This document shows, piece by piece, positions 17,711 through 26,211 of a stretch of DNA of 39,966 nucleotides. Source of the stretch: Ignavibacteria bacterium (GTDB lineage Bacteria; Bacteroidota; Ignavibacteria; Kapaibacteriales; UBA4661); the NCBI GenBank assembly GCA_013298775.1, contig JAAFIV010000041.1, forward strand, positions 1 to 39,966, in the 5' to 3' direction. The notes under the pieces were generated by a model. The model ran no database searches. It was not told the origin of the DNA and saw nothing but the letters and a program-made list of their open reading frames with translations. The stretch's first letter is position 1. Every line of letters starts with the position of its first letter. The position numbers and the translations under genes were made by a program.

Positions 17711-18478
17711 ATGTGCGGTCGCTACACCATGTTCATGAAGCCAGAGGAGATAAAAAGCCGCTTCAAAGCGCAAATTTCTCCCGACGTTCTGGAAAAACTC
17801 CGCCAAGCGCGATACAATCTTGCTCCCACGCAAGATATTCCTACCATTACCAAAAGTCTGAATGCAAGTATTGATGAGGCAATGATGCAGGAATGTACGA
17901 TGATGCGCTGGGGGCTCATTCCCTCGTGGGCGAAAGACACACGTATCGGCGCAAAACTCATCAATGCTCGTGCAGAGACGCTCTTGGAAAAACCTTCCTT
18001 CCGAAATGCCGTGCAATCCCGCCGATGCTTGATTCTGGCAAATGGTTTTTATGAATGGCACAGCATTTCCCCAAAGCGCAAACAACCAATGTACGTGCGC
18101 CTACGCTCACACGCGCCCTTCGCGCTGGCTGGACTTTGGGATGAATGGAGAAACCCCGAAACACAAGCATCTGTGCGGTCGTGTAGCATTATCACCACAA
18201 CGCCAAATGCCGTTGTAGCGCAGTTTCACCATCGCATGGCAGTTATCCTTTCGCCCGACCATGAACAAGCATGGCTGGATGAATCTTTACCAAGCGAAGA
18301 TGTGATGCGGCTTTTGCGTCCTTATCCCGCAGAAGAAATGGAAGCCTTTCCCGTGTCCGAGCGCGTGAACAGTTTCCACGACGACGATGCCAGCCTTATT
18401 GAACCTGTTGAAATCATGCAAACGATTCAGCCTTCCGCAGCAAAAAATGCTACAAACGAGCAACAAAGCCTCTTTTGA
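17711..18478 (+). CDS. SRAP-domain protein (YedK/HMCES family)
   Basis: This 255-residue protein matches the SOS-response-associated peptidase family, which caps abasic sites in single-stranded DNA by a thiazolidine link to its N-terminal cysteine. The active-site set is present: Cys2 right after the initiator methionine (MCGRYT), Asn85 in LINARAET, Glu115 in NGFYEWH, and His173 in the H-x-R-M motif. The last motif reads HHRMAVIL, with Ala where Pro is usual. A low-complexity tail (AAKNATNEQQSLF) may be a docking end. It is probably cytoplasmic and damage-related. The MscS gene follows after 76 bp. Confidence 0.93.
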   Translation: MCGRYTMFMKPEEIKSRFKAQISPDVLEKLRQARYNLAPTQDIPTITKSLNASIDEAMMQECTMMRWGLIPSWAKDTRIGAKLINARAETLLEKPSFRNAVQSRRCLILANGFYEWHSISPKRKQPMYVRLRSHAPFALAGLWDEWRNPETQASVRSCSIITTTPNAVVAQFHHRMAVILSPDHEQAWLDESLPSEDVMRLLRPYPAEEMEAFPVSERVNSFHDDDASLIEPVEIMQTIQPSAAKNATNEQQSLF

Positions 18479-18554
18479 AGGATGAGGTTTAAGGGCTGAG
18501 GGCTGAACATTTGACACTCCTTTCCAATACCACATTTCATTTCACCACTCAGCT

Positions 18555-19721
18555 ATGATTGACGAACTGTACAACCGCTTCATTCTTCCCTATCTCGCAA
18601 ACCCGTATTTCCCTTCGATTGTCATTAGCATTGGTGCGCTCGTGCTAGGGATTGTGCTGCGGTGGCTGACGGGAAAATGGCTGGTGCGCATGGCGGCACA
18701 AAGCGAGAACAAATACGACGATATTTTGGTGGACGCGCTGCGCCGTAGTATTCTCTACATTATTCTGCTTACAGGCTTGAACATTGCTCTTCGAGAGCTG
18801 CCGCGTGCAAAAATTATCATGCCCTACGCCCGACCATTCCTGACAGCGAGCTTTATTGTGCTGCTTTCGTATATTCTTACCAAAGTTTTGAAAATGCTCG
18901 TTCGCATTCGTGCCGAACACGACCATAACCGCATGGCTGCTGTCTCGCTGACACGCCGAAGCATTGAGATTGTGGTGTACACGATTGCCTGCGTGATGGT
19001 ATTGCGGGCGTTTGGGGTGGATATTGCGCCGATTATCACTGCGCTTGGTGTGGGTGGTTTGGCGGTCGCTCTCGCGCTTCAGGACACGCTTTCCAACTTC
19101 TTTGCGGGAATTTACCTGACGTTGGCAAATCAAATCCGCGTCGGCGATTACATCCGCATCAGCGATGGGAATTTTGAAGGCTACGTGCGCGACATCGGTT
19201 GGCGCAATACAACAATTGAAATGCAGGAAATGAACAGCGTTTTGATTCCTAACAACAAGCTCTCCCAAGCGATTGTTACGAATTTTCACCTGCCGACCGA
19301 AATCCAGTATTTGCTGCTTACCTTTGGTGTGCATCACAACACCGACCCGCAACTTGTCGAGGACGTACTGACCGCAATGACGCTGGAATACGGCTCGGCA
19401 ACGTGCGAGGAGGCACAAGAATTACGTGAGGGAAAAATACGCGGTCTCTTGCATACGCCAGAGCCAGTGATACGCTTTCGGGAGTTTGGTGAGTTTACGT
19501 TGAACTTTCGCTTTTTTATTGCGATAAGCCACTTCGATTGGCAATTTGAAGCCCGAAGCAATGTAATGAAGCAGATTTATTACACTTTCAAAAAGCATGG
19601 AATCATTGTTCCGATGCCAATACGCGCATTGCAAATCGGTGCGCATCCTGAATCCAACGCAGAGGCAAGTATTAGTGCGGCAGAAATGGCATTGTTTATG
19701 AAGGAAATGCGAGGAAAATAA
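18555..19721 (+). CDS. MscS-family small-conductance mechanosensitive channel
   Basis: This 388-residue protein has four to five membrane helices. The last is the pore-lining TM3 (GVGGLAVALALQDTLSNFFAGIYL, about residue 165 on). A beta domain (VGDYIRISDGNFEGYVRDIGWRNTTIEM) and the C-terminal alpha/beta domain follow, with NSVLIPNNKLSQAIVTNF at the junction. The channel opens on membrane tension and releases solutes in hypo-osmotic shock. It is larger than E. coli MscS (286 residues) because of extra N-terminal helices. It converges on the small minus-strand gene with 20 bp between stops. Confidence 0.92.
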   Translation: MIDELYNRFILPYLANPYFPSIVISIGALVLGIVLRWLTGKWLVRMAAQSENKYDDILVDALRRSILYIILLTGLNIALRELPRAKIIMPYARPFLTASFIVLLSYILTKVLKMLVRIRAEHDHNRMAAVSLTRRSIEIVVYTIACVMVLRAFGVDIAPIITALGVGGLAVALALQDTLSNFFAGIYLTLANQIRVGDYIRISDGNFEGYVRDIGWRNTTIEMQEMNSVLIPNNKLSQAIVTNFHLPTEIQYLLLTFGVHHNTDPQLVEDVLTAMTLEYGSATCEEAQELREGKIRGLLHTPEPVIRFREFGEFTLNFRFFIAISHFDWQFEARSNVMKQIYYTFKKHGIIVPMPIRALQIGAHPESNAEASISAAEMALFMKEMRGK

Positions 19722-19741
19722 GACCGTTAGGGGAGGCGAAA

Positions 19742-20011
19742 TCAATGCGCTTGCTCTAAAATAGTAACACGACGCTTCAAGTCGGAAATATCATCCGCCT
19801 GACGCTGTGCGGGTTCGATGACCGTTTTTTGCAACATGGCGGTCAAGGCGAGAATAGCTTGGGTGTTGCGCTCGCTTGCCGCACCAAACTCTTTGCGCAT
19901 GGCGATTTGTTCTTCAACAACAGTGTCCAGTTTAACAGCCATGTTATCTAGTTTATCAAGTTTAATGACCATATCGGCAAGCAGTTCGATGATGCGTGTA
20001 TCGGTACTCAT
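19742..20011 (-). CDS. Small unknown coiled-coil protein
   Basis: This 89-residue protein is predicted to be almost wholly helical, with heptad-like spacing of Leu, Ile, Met and Val (LADMVIKLDKLDNMAVKLDTVVEEQ, and ISDLKRRVTILEQ at the end). It has no membrane helix or catalytic motif. I do not recognise a family. Small proteins of this kind often oligomerise. The frame is open from ATG to stop with normal codon use, and no better frame covers the gap between the channel and the kinase. Confidence 0.6.
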   Translation of the reverse strand: MSTDTRIIELLADMVIKLDKLDNMAVKLDTVVEEQIAMRKEFGAASERNTQAILALTAMLQKTVIEPAQRQADDISDLKRRVTILEQAH

Positions 20012-20152
20012 GGCGGTTTCTTAAAAAGTATGGATGCAAGATTGCATAGCGGTTTAGAGTTATTGATTGCCTTTCAACATACTGCTTTTTTCAAGAAAAT
20101 CAAACCTCGTACGCGTGGGGGCAAAAGCCTAGCATCACCATAGGAAATACCA

Positions 20153-20182
20153 TTGCTCAACAACGATATTTCCCTATATTTG
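20153..20182 (+). promoter_or_regulatory. Bacteroidota-type promoter of the sensor kinase gene
   Basis: TTG (20153-20155), a 19-nt spacer and TATATTTG (20175-20182) fit the consensus. Transcription would start near 20190, giving a leader of about 130 nt that includes the whole 11-bp tandem repeat. Confidence 0.6.
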
Positions 20183-20233
20183 GGGTTCGTCGAATTGCCT
20201 TTCACAGGCTTTTGCAACACCTTCATTTTGCGA

Positions 20234-20322
20234 AGAATCTCAAAAAAAATCTCAGTAGAATCTCGGTAGAATCTTAGCAGAATCTTAGAAAAATCTCAGA
20301 AGAATCTTAGAAAAATCTCATG
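20234..20322 (+). repeat. 11-bp tandem repeat ending in the kinase start codon
   Basis: Eight units of an 11-bp word (one of 12 bp) with consensus aRaatctYagN run without gaps from 20234. The last unit is aaaatctcatg, so its final ATG (20320-20322) is the start codon. The array replaces the usual ribosome-binding site. Confidence 0.9.
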
Positions 20323-23300
20323 GAACTACGAACTTGGAATGCAGTATTGATGCGCTTTCTGGTAAGCATTGCTCTTGTGGTATTGCTCTCCAGTGTGTTG
20401 GCAATATACCCCAACACCTCATCAATCCTTCACGCGCAGCCAACGATGAATTTCAGTCGCTATTCGATTGAGCAAGGCTTGTCGCAAAGCAATCCGTTTT
20501 GCATTATGCAAGACAAGCGAGGTTTTATCTGGGTTGGAACGCAAGATGGCTTGAATAAATTTGATGGGTACAACTTTACGATTTATCGCCCCAGTGCGAA
20601 ATGCGCCTTGTCCGATGCACATGTTCTTGCGCTTCACGAGGACAAACAGGGTAAAATCTGGATTGGCACACGCAATGGCGGCGTGAGTATGTTCGATTAC
20701 AGTAGCGAGAAATTTTCCTCGTACACAGCACCAAAACAAGCTACTGAGCTGGGTTTAGTCTCAAATCATATCCGCAGCATTTGTGAGGATAGTACAGGGT
20801 TGCTCTATTTTGCTACGCCCGAAGGCATGAGTATTTTCAATCCAAGAACAAAAGCATGGCAAACCATCAAAGAATGTACCGATGCAAACGGTAAAGAAAA
20901 ACCTTCTGGAGCGAATATCTACACGGTTGTTTCTGATACAAAAGGAATGATTTGGATTGGCACAAATGATGGCATTGTTGGGTATAATTCTATTTCACAG
21001 CAAACGCAGGTTTTCCGTAAAGGCTTTGCTATTTCGGAAATACGCTCTTTGCTTGTAAGCCGCACAAATCCTGATATTCTCTGGGTGGGAACCTACGGCG
21101 GCGGCTTGCACAAGTTCAATATGAAAACCTATGAAATAGAGGTTTTTCGCCGTTCAACGACCGAGCTGAAAATTTTCTCGCAAGATAACATCCTTGCCAT
21201 AGTGGAAGAGCCGACAACAGGCGCACTCTGGCTCGGTACATACGGCGGCGGCTTGCAGCATTTCAACCCCAAAACCCGCACATTTACTGGTATCTTGCAA
21301 GATGAATTACGTTCAAATTCGCTCGTCAATAATTTTATTTACTCGCTCCACCTCGACCGCTCTGGTATTTTATGGGTTGGAACTTATGGTGGCGGTGTAA
21401 ATAAATACGACCCTGCCGAAGCAAAATTTGTCAGCTATCACCGCGACCCCCGTATTTCCAAGACCCTGAGCCATAATTATATTTATGCCATCTATGAAGA
21501 CCGCTCAGGTACGGTCTGGGCTGGCACAAACGGCGGCGGCTTGAATAAACTCCTGAACCCACAAACAGGCGAGTTTACGAATTATTGGCTAGATAACAAC
21601 ACGCCGTCGTCGAATCCTCGCAACAACATTCGCGCAATTTACGAAGCCGATGATGGCTTTTTTTGGCTTACAAGCGGCGATGCGCTGTACAAATTCAATC
21701 CCAAAAATGGCGCAGTAACACGCTTTCGTCCGAAAGACATGCCTGAAATTTCTACACCAGAAACAGCATTTTCGTTTTCGATTTGCGTTGATGCAGAAGG
21801 AATATTTTGGGTAGGAACATGGGGCTATGGCTTGTACCGCTTCAATCCCAAAACAGGCGAGTTTATCACGCATTTCAAACACGACCCTACCAATCTCTCC
21901 TCATTGCCCGCAAATGGTCTCTACTATGGGCTGTGCGATAGTAAAAAACGCCTTTGGTTCGGCACCAATGGTGGAAGTTTATGTCAATTCGACACCAAAA
22001 CACAAGGTTTTATCAGCTATCAGCAACTTCTTACCGAGAAAAACGGCATTAGTAGCAATATCATTCGCACGATTCATGAAGATGCAAACGGTACCTTATG
22101 GCTTGGCACAGCAGGTGGTTTGAATAAATTTAATCCCGAAACGCAAGAATCCACGCTCTTCCGCGAGCAAGATGGCTTACCGAATAATGTGATTTACGGC
22201 ATTCTCGGCGACCGCTCAGGCAAACTCTGGTGCAGTACCAATCGTGGTATTTTTTCGTATAATCCGCTTGCAAAAAAGGGCGAGAAAGCCTTTCAAAGCT
22301 ATGATGTTTCCGATGGTCTGCAAAGCAATGAATTCAATGCTGGAGCGTATCATTTAGGGCGGTCAGGGCGCATGTATTTTGGCGGCATCAATGGTTTTAG
22401 CACATTCTTCCCCGATAGTGTGCGCCGCAATGATTACCTTCCACCCGTGATAATTACTGGCTTCAAGACGTTTAATGAACCGTTTGAAACGGAACAAGCT
22501 ATCAGTGCGACGGAAGAATTAGAAATTCCAGAAGATAAAAACGTTCTCACGTTTGAATTTACCGCGCTCAATTACACGCTTTCCGGCAAAAACGTCTATG
22601 CCTACAAACTCGAAAATTTTGATAAAAACTGGATTTACGTCGGCAATAAGCGCGAGGCAACCTACACGAACTTAGGCGGCGGAACCTACACCTTCCACGT
22701 AAAAGCCGCCAACAACGACGGCGTGTGGAATGAAGACGGAGCGCAAATTCGTGTGGTAATTTTACCGCACTGGTGGAAACGCTGGTGGGCAAATTTGATG
22801 TGGGTGAGCATTATTGGTTTGGGTATTTTTGCTGTCTATAAGTGGCGTGTTCGCTCGTTTCAAGAGCAAAATAAAGTTTTGGAACAGACCGTTGCCGAGC
22901 GTACCCAAGAGGTGCAGCGTCAGGTAACAATTTTGAACGATTTGGCACAAGAAATTGAGCTGGCAAATACGGAATTGCAAGACCGCAATCATCAGGTAGA
23001 AGCAAAAAATATGCAGCTTGCCGAAATGAACGGGCAGCTTGCGAAAAACAACACTCTGCTCGACCAAACGCTCGATGAATTGCACAGTTTGAACCAAGAC
23101 CTTGAAAGCCGCATCCAAGTTCGCACGGTGGAACTTCGCGCTGCGAAAGACGCGCTGGAAAAATCGCTCGTGCAAGAAAAGGAAATCAACAACCTTCGCG
23201 CACGGCTTATTGCCTCGATTTCGCATGAATTTCGCACGCCGATTACCGTTATTCAATCCTCATGCGGCATTCTCCAACGCTACATCGGCAAAATGAACGA

Positions 23301-23892
23301 CGACCAGCGCAGCAAGCAGTTTACGCACATTGAGGAAAGCTCGAAGCGATTGGTAAACATCTTGGATTCGGTGATTATGATGAGTACCATCGAAAACCGC
23401 CCGCTTCGCCTCATGCCTGCCGATGTTGTCAAGCGTACCGAAGAATTGGTGCGGGATTTCAGCCTCGCACAAGAGCAAGAATTAGGCGAGGAAGCGCGAA
23501 AAATTGAGCTTGTTAGTAACGTTAGTATGTCGGTTGTAAACATTGATGAAGAATCCTTACGGCAAATTATTTCGCATTTACTCTCCAACGCCGTGAAGTT
23601 TTCCGCACCGCAAAGCCTTATCCACGTTGATTTTACCCAAAAAGACGACACCATTCTTTGGATTGTGAAAGACGAAGGTATGGGCATTGGCGATGAAGAT
23701 AAACCGTATATTTTCGACCTTTTTTATCGCTCAGAAAAGAACGAATCCAGCACCATTCAAGGCGTTGGCTTGGGTCTTTCGATTGTGAAAAAACTCGTCG
23801 AAACGTTGCGCGGAAAAGTATGGTTCGAGACCGAAGAAGGCAAAGGCTCGACCTTCTTTGTGGAATTGCCTATCCTTCAGCAAGGCGCGTAA
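20320..23892 (+). CDS. Large two-component-regulator-propeller sensor histidine kinase
   Basis: This 1190-residue inner-membrane sensor has a signal helix (about 11-33). A periplasmic double beta-propeller made of Reg_prop repeats follows (recurring G.iWvGT.gGGl.kFnp words, residues about 50-700). Then come a Y_Y_Y domain (about 750-812) and one membrane helix (about 822-842). The rest is a coiled coil, HisKA with phospho-accepting His969 in SHEFRTP, and a HATPase with Asn1090 (N box), DEGMGIG (1118 on) and GVGLGLSIVKKL (1148 on). Many relatives are hybrids with a receiver and AraC domain; this one ends after the ATPase. Its ligand and partner regulator are unknown. The stop precedes a 110-bp palindrome. 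Confidence 0.93.
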   Translation: MELRTWNAVLMRFLVSIALVVLLSSVLAIYPNTSSILHAQPTMNFSRYSIEQGLSQSNPFCIMQDKRGFIWVGTQDGLNKFDGYNFTIYRPSAKCALSDAHVLALHEDKQGKIWIGTRNGGVSMFDYSSEKFSSYTAPKQATELGLVSNHIRSICEDSTGLLYFATPEGMSIFNPRTKAWQTIKECTDANGKEKPSGANIYTVVSDTKGMIWIGTNDGIVGYNSISQQTQVFRKGFAISEIRSLLVSRTNPDILWVGTYGGGLHKFNMKTYEIEVFRRSTTELKIFSQDNILAIVEEPTTGALWLGTYGGGLQHFNPKTRTFTGILQDELRSNSLVNNFIYSLHLDRSGILWVGTYGGGVNKYDPAEAKFVSYHRDPRISKTLSHNYIYAIYEDRSGTVWAGTNGGGLNKLLNPQTGEFTNYWLDNNTPSSNPRNNIRAIYEADDGFFWLTSGDALYKFNPKNGAVTRFRPKDMPEISTPETAFSFSICVDAEGIFWVGTWGYGLYRFNPKTGEFITHFKHDPTNLSSLPANGLYYGLCDSKKRLWFGTNGGSLCQFDTKTQGFISYQQLLTEKNGISSNIIRTIHEDANGTLWLGTAGGLNKFNPETQESTLFREQDGLPNNVIYGILGDRSGKLWCSTNRGIFSYNPLAKKGEKAFQSYDVSDGLQSNEFNAGAYHLGRSGRMYFGGINGFSTFFPDSVRRNDYLPPVIITGFKTFNEPFETEQAISATEELEIPEDKNVLTFEFTALNYTLSGKNVYAYKLENFDKNWIYVGNKREATYTNLGGGTYTFHVKAANNDGVWNEDGAQIRVVILPHWWKRWWANLMWVSIIGLGIFAVYKWRVRSFQEQNKVLEQTVAERTQEVQRQVTILNDLAQEIELANTELQDRNHQVEAKNMQLAEMNGQLAKNNTLLDQTLDELHSLNQDLESRIQVRTVELRAAKDALEKSLVQEKEINNLRARLIASISHEFRTPITVIQSSCGILQRYIGKMNDDQRSKQFTHIEESSKRLVNILDSVIMMSTIENRPLRLMPADVVKRTEELVRDFSLAQEQELGEEARKIELVSNVSMSVVNIDEESLRQIISHLLSNAVKFSAPQSLIHVDFTQKDDTILWIVKDEGMGIGDEDKPYIFDLFYRSEKNESSTIQGVGLGLSIVKKLVETLRGKVWFETEEGKGSTFFVELPILQQGA

Positions 23893-23903
23893 ATACTAGC
23901 TTT

Positions 23904-24013
23904 GCGTGAAGCTCTCAATTCTTATTGAGGGTCTCACTCTCACACGAAAAGAAGTGAGAAAAAAGTGAGTGAGAAAAAAGTGAGACCCTCGCCAAGAAGC
24001 GAGAGCCTCACGC
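23904..24013. repeat. 110-bp nested palindrome after the sensor kinase gene
   Basis: Outer arms gcgtgaagctctc (23904-23916) and gagagcctcacgc (24001-24013) match at 12 of 13 positions. Inside them gagggtctcact (23927-23938) pairs perfectly with agtgagaccctc (23979-23990). The loop holds direct copies of agtgagaaaaa. It may act as a transcript end or processing signal. Confidence 0.8.
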
Positions 24014-24065
24014 TGAATACATCCTTACAACCTTACAATATTTGGCTCTTAAAACACCATCAAAT

Positions 24066-24860
24066 ATGACCCCAGACCTCAACGCACTCCTCGAAACCGC
24101 CCGTGCAACCGCCCTCGAAGCAGGACATTTGCTCAAAGACGGCTTTGGTACATCCTTTCGCGTGGACAATAAAGAAGGGCGGCACAACCTCGTCACCGAA
24201 TTCGACCACAAGGCGGAAAAGCTCATCATTGCTCGCATCAAAGAGCGTTTTCCTGACCATATTTTTCTTGCCGAAGAAAGCGGCGCGAGCGGCACACCAG
24301 CAAATACGGTACGTTGGATTATTGACCCTCTGGACGGCACGGTAAACTTTGCGCATTCCATTCCGATTTTCTGTGTCAGTATTGGCGCGGAAATGAATGG
24401 CGAACTGCTTTGCGGCGTAATTTACGCACCCATGACCAATGAACTTTTCACCGCAAGCAAAGGCGGCGGCGCGTTTCTGGACGGGCGGCAAATACACGTT
24501 TCCGCGACGGAAAAGCTCTACGATTCTATTCTCGTAACGGGTTTTCCCTATAATGCCGCCTCAAACCCGCATGGTTGCTTGGAACATTTCACACGCTTTA
24601 TTTCAATGGGTCTTCCAGTGCGGCGTTTGGGTTCTGCCGCGATTGATTTGGCATATCTCGCGGCGGGACGCTTCGATGGCTATTGGGAAGTGAGCTTACA
24701 AGCGTGGGACGTGGCGGCAGGAAAGCTCATTTTGCAGGAAGCTGGCGGCACAATGACGCAATACGACGGCACAACCGAACACAGCTTATTTCAAGGCACA
24801 ATGCTTGCCACAAATGGGCGCATTCATGCAGAAATGTCGTCGGTATTGATGCAAAGATAA
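24066..24860 (+). CDS. Inositol monophosphatase family phosphatase
   Basis: This 264-residue lithium-sensitive-type phosphatase keeps the metal-site motifs. These are the AEESG glutamates near residue 73, IDPLDGTVNF with Asp87 and Asp90, and the C-terminal WDVAAGKLILQEAGG with Asp215. GSAAIDLAYLAAGR lies between them. Members hydrolyse inositol phosphates, other sugar phosphates, histidinol phosphate or PAP; the sequence alone does not decide. The ATG at 24066 is taken as start over a TTG at 24042. The gene stands alone, with long palindromes on both sides. Confidence 0.92.
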   Translation: MTPDLNALLETARATALEAGHLLKDGFGTSFRVDNKEGRHNLVTEFDHKAEKLIIARIKERFPDHIFLAEESGASGTPANTVRWIIDPLDGTVNFAHSIPIFCVSIGAEMNGELLCGVIYAPMTNELFTASKGGGAFLDGRQIHVSATEKLYDSILVTGFPYNAASNPHGCLEHFTRFISMGLPVRRLGSAAIDLAYLAAGRFDGYWEVSLQAWDVAAGKLILQEAGGTMTQYDGTTEHSLFQGTMLATNGRIHAEMSSVLMQR

Positions 24861-24870
24861 TGTGCAAAAA

Positions 24871-25047
24871 TGGTAATTAGTCAGGTCTTGTGGGCATTGC
24901 ACTCGTTCGCCCCCTTGATAAAGGGGGAACGGGGGATTAGACGGTTAAACACCGCTTGAAATCACTCGTTTCGCATGGTAAATCCCCCGTTCCCCCTTTA
25001 TCAAGGGGTCGAATTCGACAATATTCTGCATACCTGACCAGTTACAA
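24871..25047. repeat. Family B element, copy B2, with nested A2
   Basis: The left arm tggtaattagtcaggt (24871-24886) is an imperfect inverse of acctgaccagttacaa (25032-25047). Between the arms lies a complete family A element. Confidence 0.75.
24906..25021. repeat. Family A palindromic element, copy A2
   Basis: The arms ttcgcccccttgataaag.. and ..ctttatcaaggggtcgaattcgacaa are nearly the same as in A1. The core, read in reverse complement, resembles the A1 core around aaacgattgatttgaagcgg, so A2 lies in the opposite orientation. It is nested in B2 and fills the gap before the YdjM-like gene. Confidence 0.85.
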
Positions 25048-25062
25048 AAAATGTGAACAACA

Positions 25063-25704
25063 ATGGGAAATTTTGTCCATCATTTAAGCGGCGGCATAGC
25101 TGCTGGAGCATTGTGTGGTGCGGTTTCGTACTACCAACTCCACACGCCCGCAACCGATGCCACTGCTTTTGCAATCATTTCCTGCGTGGGAAGTTTACTG
25201 CCCGATATTGACAGCCCAAACAGTAAGCCAAACGACATGGCATTTGGCTTGGCAAGCGTGATTGCGCCTATCTTCGTGCTGCAAGGAATAGGAATGGCGC
25301 GACTTGGAGCATCGAATGTGATTTTAACCGCGCTGTTGGTCTATGTGCTGGTCAAGTACGCCGCTCGCTCGCTCATGCAGCAATTTTCTGTGCATCGAGG
25401 AATGTTTCACAGTATTCCGATGGCGATTGTCTGGGGCGCACTCGTGTATCAGGCGTTTCGCTTATCGCCGCAGCTTATCAAAAATGCCGCCGCCGCAAGT
25501 GCGCTTGTGGGCTTTATGACGCACCTTATCATTGATGAATTATTCTCGTTTGTGAATTTTGAAGGCACCCGCATTTCGCCGAAAAAATCCTTTGGAACGG
25601 CATTGAAATTTTATTCCTCGTCGCTGCTCGCTACCACCGCTACCTACGCCGTTCTTGGGCTGATGCTCTATGCGTGTATGCGGGATATGCGGCTGTTTCG
25701 CTAG
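25063..25704 (+). CDS. YdjM-like membrane-bound metal-dependent hydrolase
   Basis: This 213-residue integral membrane protein has about four helices. It carries the family's histidine/aspartate motifs: HHLSGG at the N-terminus, SLLPDIDSPNS near residue 48, HRGMFHSIPMA near 110, and THLIIDELFS near 158. These fit the YdjM/PF04307 family of predicted metal-dependent hydrolases; the E. coli member is a LexA-regulated inner-membrane protein. The substrate is unknown. The gene follows repeat B2/A2, which ends 15 bp before its start and so must form part of its leader or promoter region. Confidence 0.85.
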   Translation: MGNFVHHLSGGIAAGALCGAVSYYQLHTPATDATAFAIISCVGSLLPDIDSPNSKPNDMAFGLASVIAPIFVLQGIGMARLGASNVILTALLVYVLVKYAARSLMQQFSVHRGMFHSIPMAIVWGALVYQAFRLSPQLIKNAAAASALVGFMTHLIIDELFSFVNFEGTRISPKKSFGTALKFYSSSLLATTATYAVLGLMLYACMRDMRLFR

Positions 25705-25743
25705 GTTTTGTGGAAAAATCTTTGTTCCGTATAAAAGTTAAGC

Positions 25744-26125
25744 AGTGGCACAGACATTCTTGTTATCTGCATTGGAGTAGACGGTAGTATGGTCTTTGAC
25801 AACGAAAGTTTTGGTAGGGTGGTTTTTTGCTCACAATGCCGTGAAAGCCGCACCAATCCTTCGCCCCCTTGATAAAGGGGGAACGGGGGATTTGGTCGTC
25901 TGCGTGTGAGCTAGGGGAGCGGGAGACCGCACAAAACAATAATCCCCCGTTCCCCCTTTATCAAGGGGGCGAATGCGACAAGCTGCAAAGCCATTTTCCA
26001 TGAACTATCAAAACTCTCATTGTCAAAGAACTCTATGACTTCTACTCCACTACAGGTAACATTCTTGTCTGTGTCTGTCGTCTAAATCCCTCACCAATAC
26101 TCACAGACAAGAATTTCTGTGCCAC
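25744..26125. repeat. Composite palindrome: family C arms around a second inverted repeat around A3
   Basis: The outermost left arm gtggcacagacattcttg (25744-25761) is inverse to the end of 26102-26125. A complete C element (C3) is visible at 26058-26125. Inside, the stretch near 25792-25820 (ggtctttgacaacgaaagttttgg) is inverse, with few changes, to the stretch near 26003-26031 ending attgtcaaagaact. Element A3 lies in the middle. The whole 507-bp gap between the YdjM-like gene and the dipeptidase is taken up by this structure and short flanks, with no gene. Confidence 0.8.
25860..25980. repeat. Family A palindromic element, copy A3
   Basis: The arms at 25860-25893 and 25941-25980 carry the same gcccccttgataaaggggg and aatcccccgttcccc words as A1 and A2. 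The core (25894-25940) is different from theirs. Confidence 0.85.
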
Positions 26126-26211
26126 TATTTGGTTGTGAATGCTTCCAATGACAATTATTGAAACCATAATCTTTCTCTCTATTTAATTTTTGAATCGCAA
26201 GGAATTGTGCT

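Noticed and set aside
18645-19418. A 257-residue open frame opposite the MscS channel gene.
   Set aside because: It is rich in His, Arg, Asn and Cys without any domain, and the plus strand encodes an unmistakable channel.
20101-20233. A riboswitch in the long leader before the sensor kinase.
   Set aside because: I found no known aptamer core; the only ordered part is the 11-bp repeat.
20234-20322. Possible CRISPR-like array because of regular short repeats.
   Set aside because: The units are 11 bp and contiguous with no spacers, and no cas gene is present.
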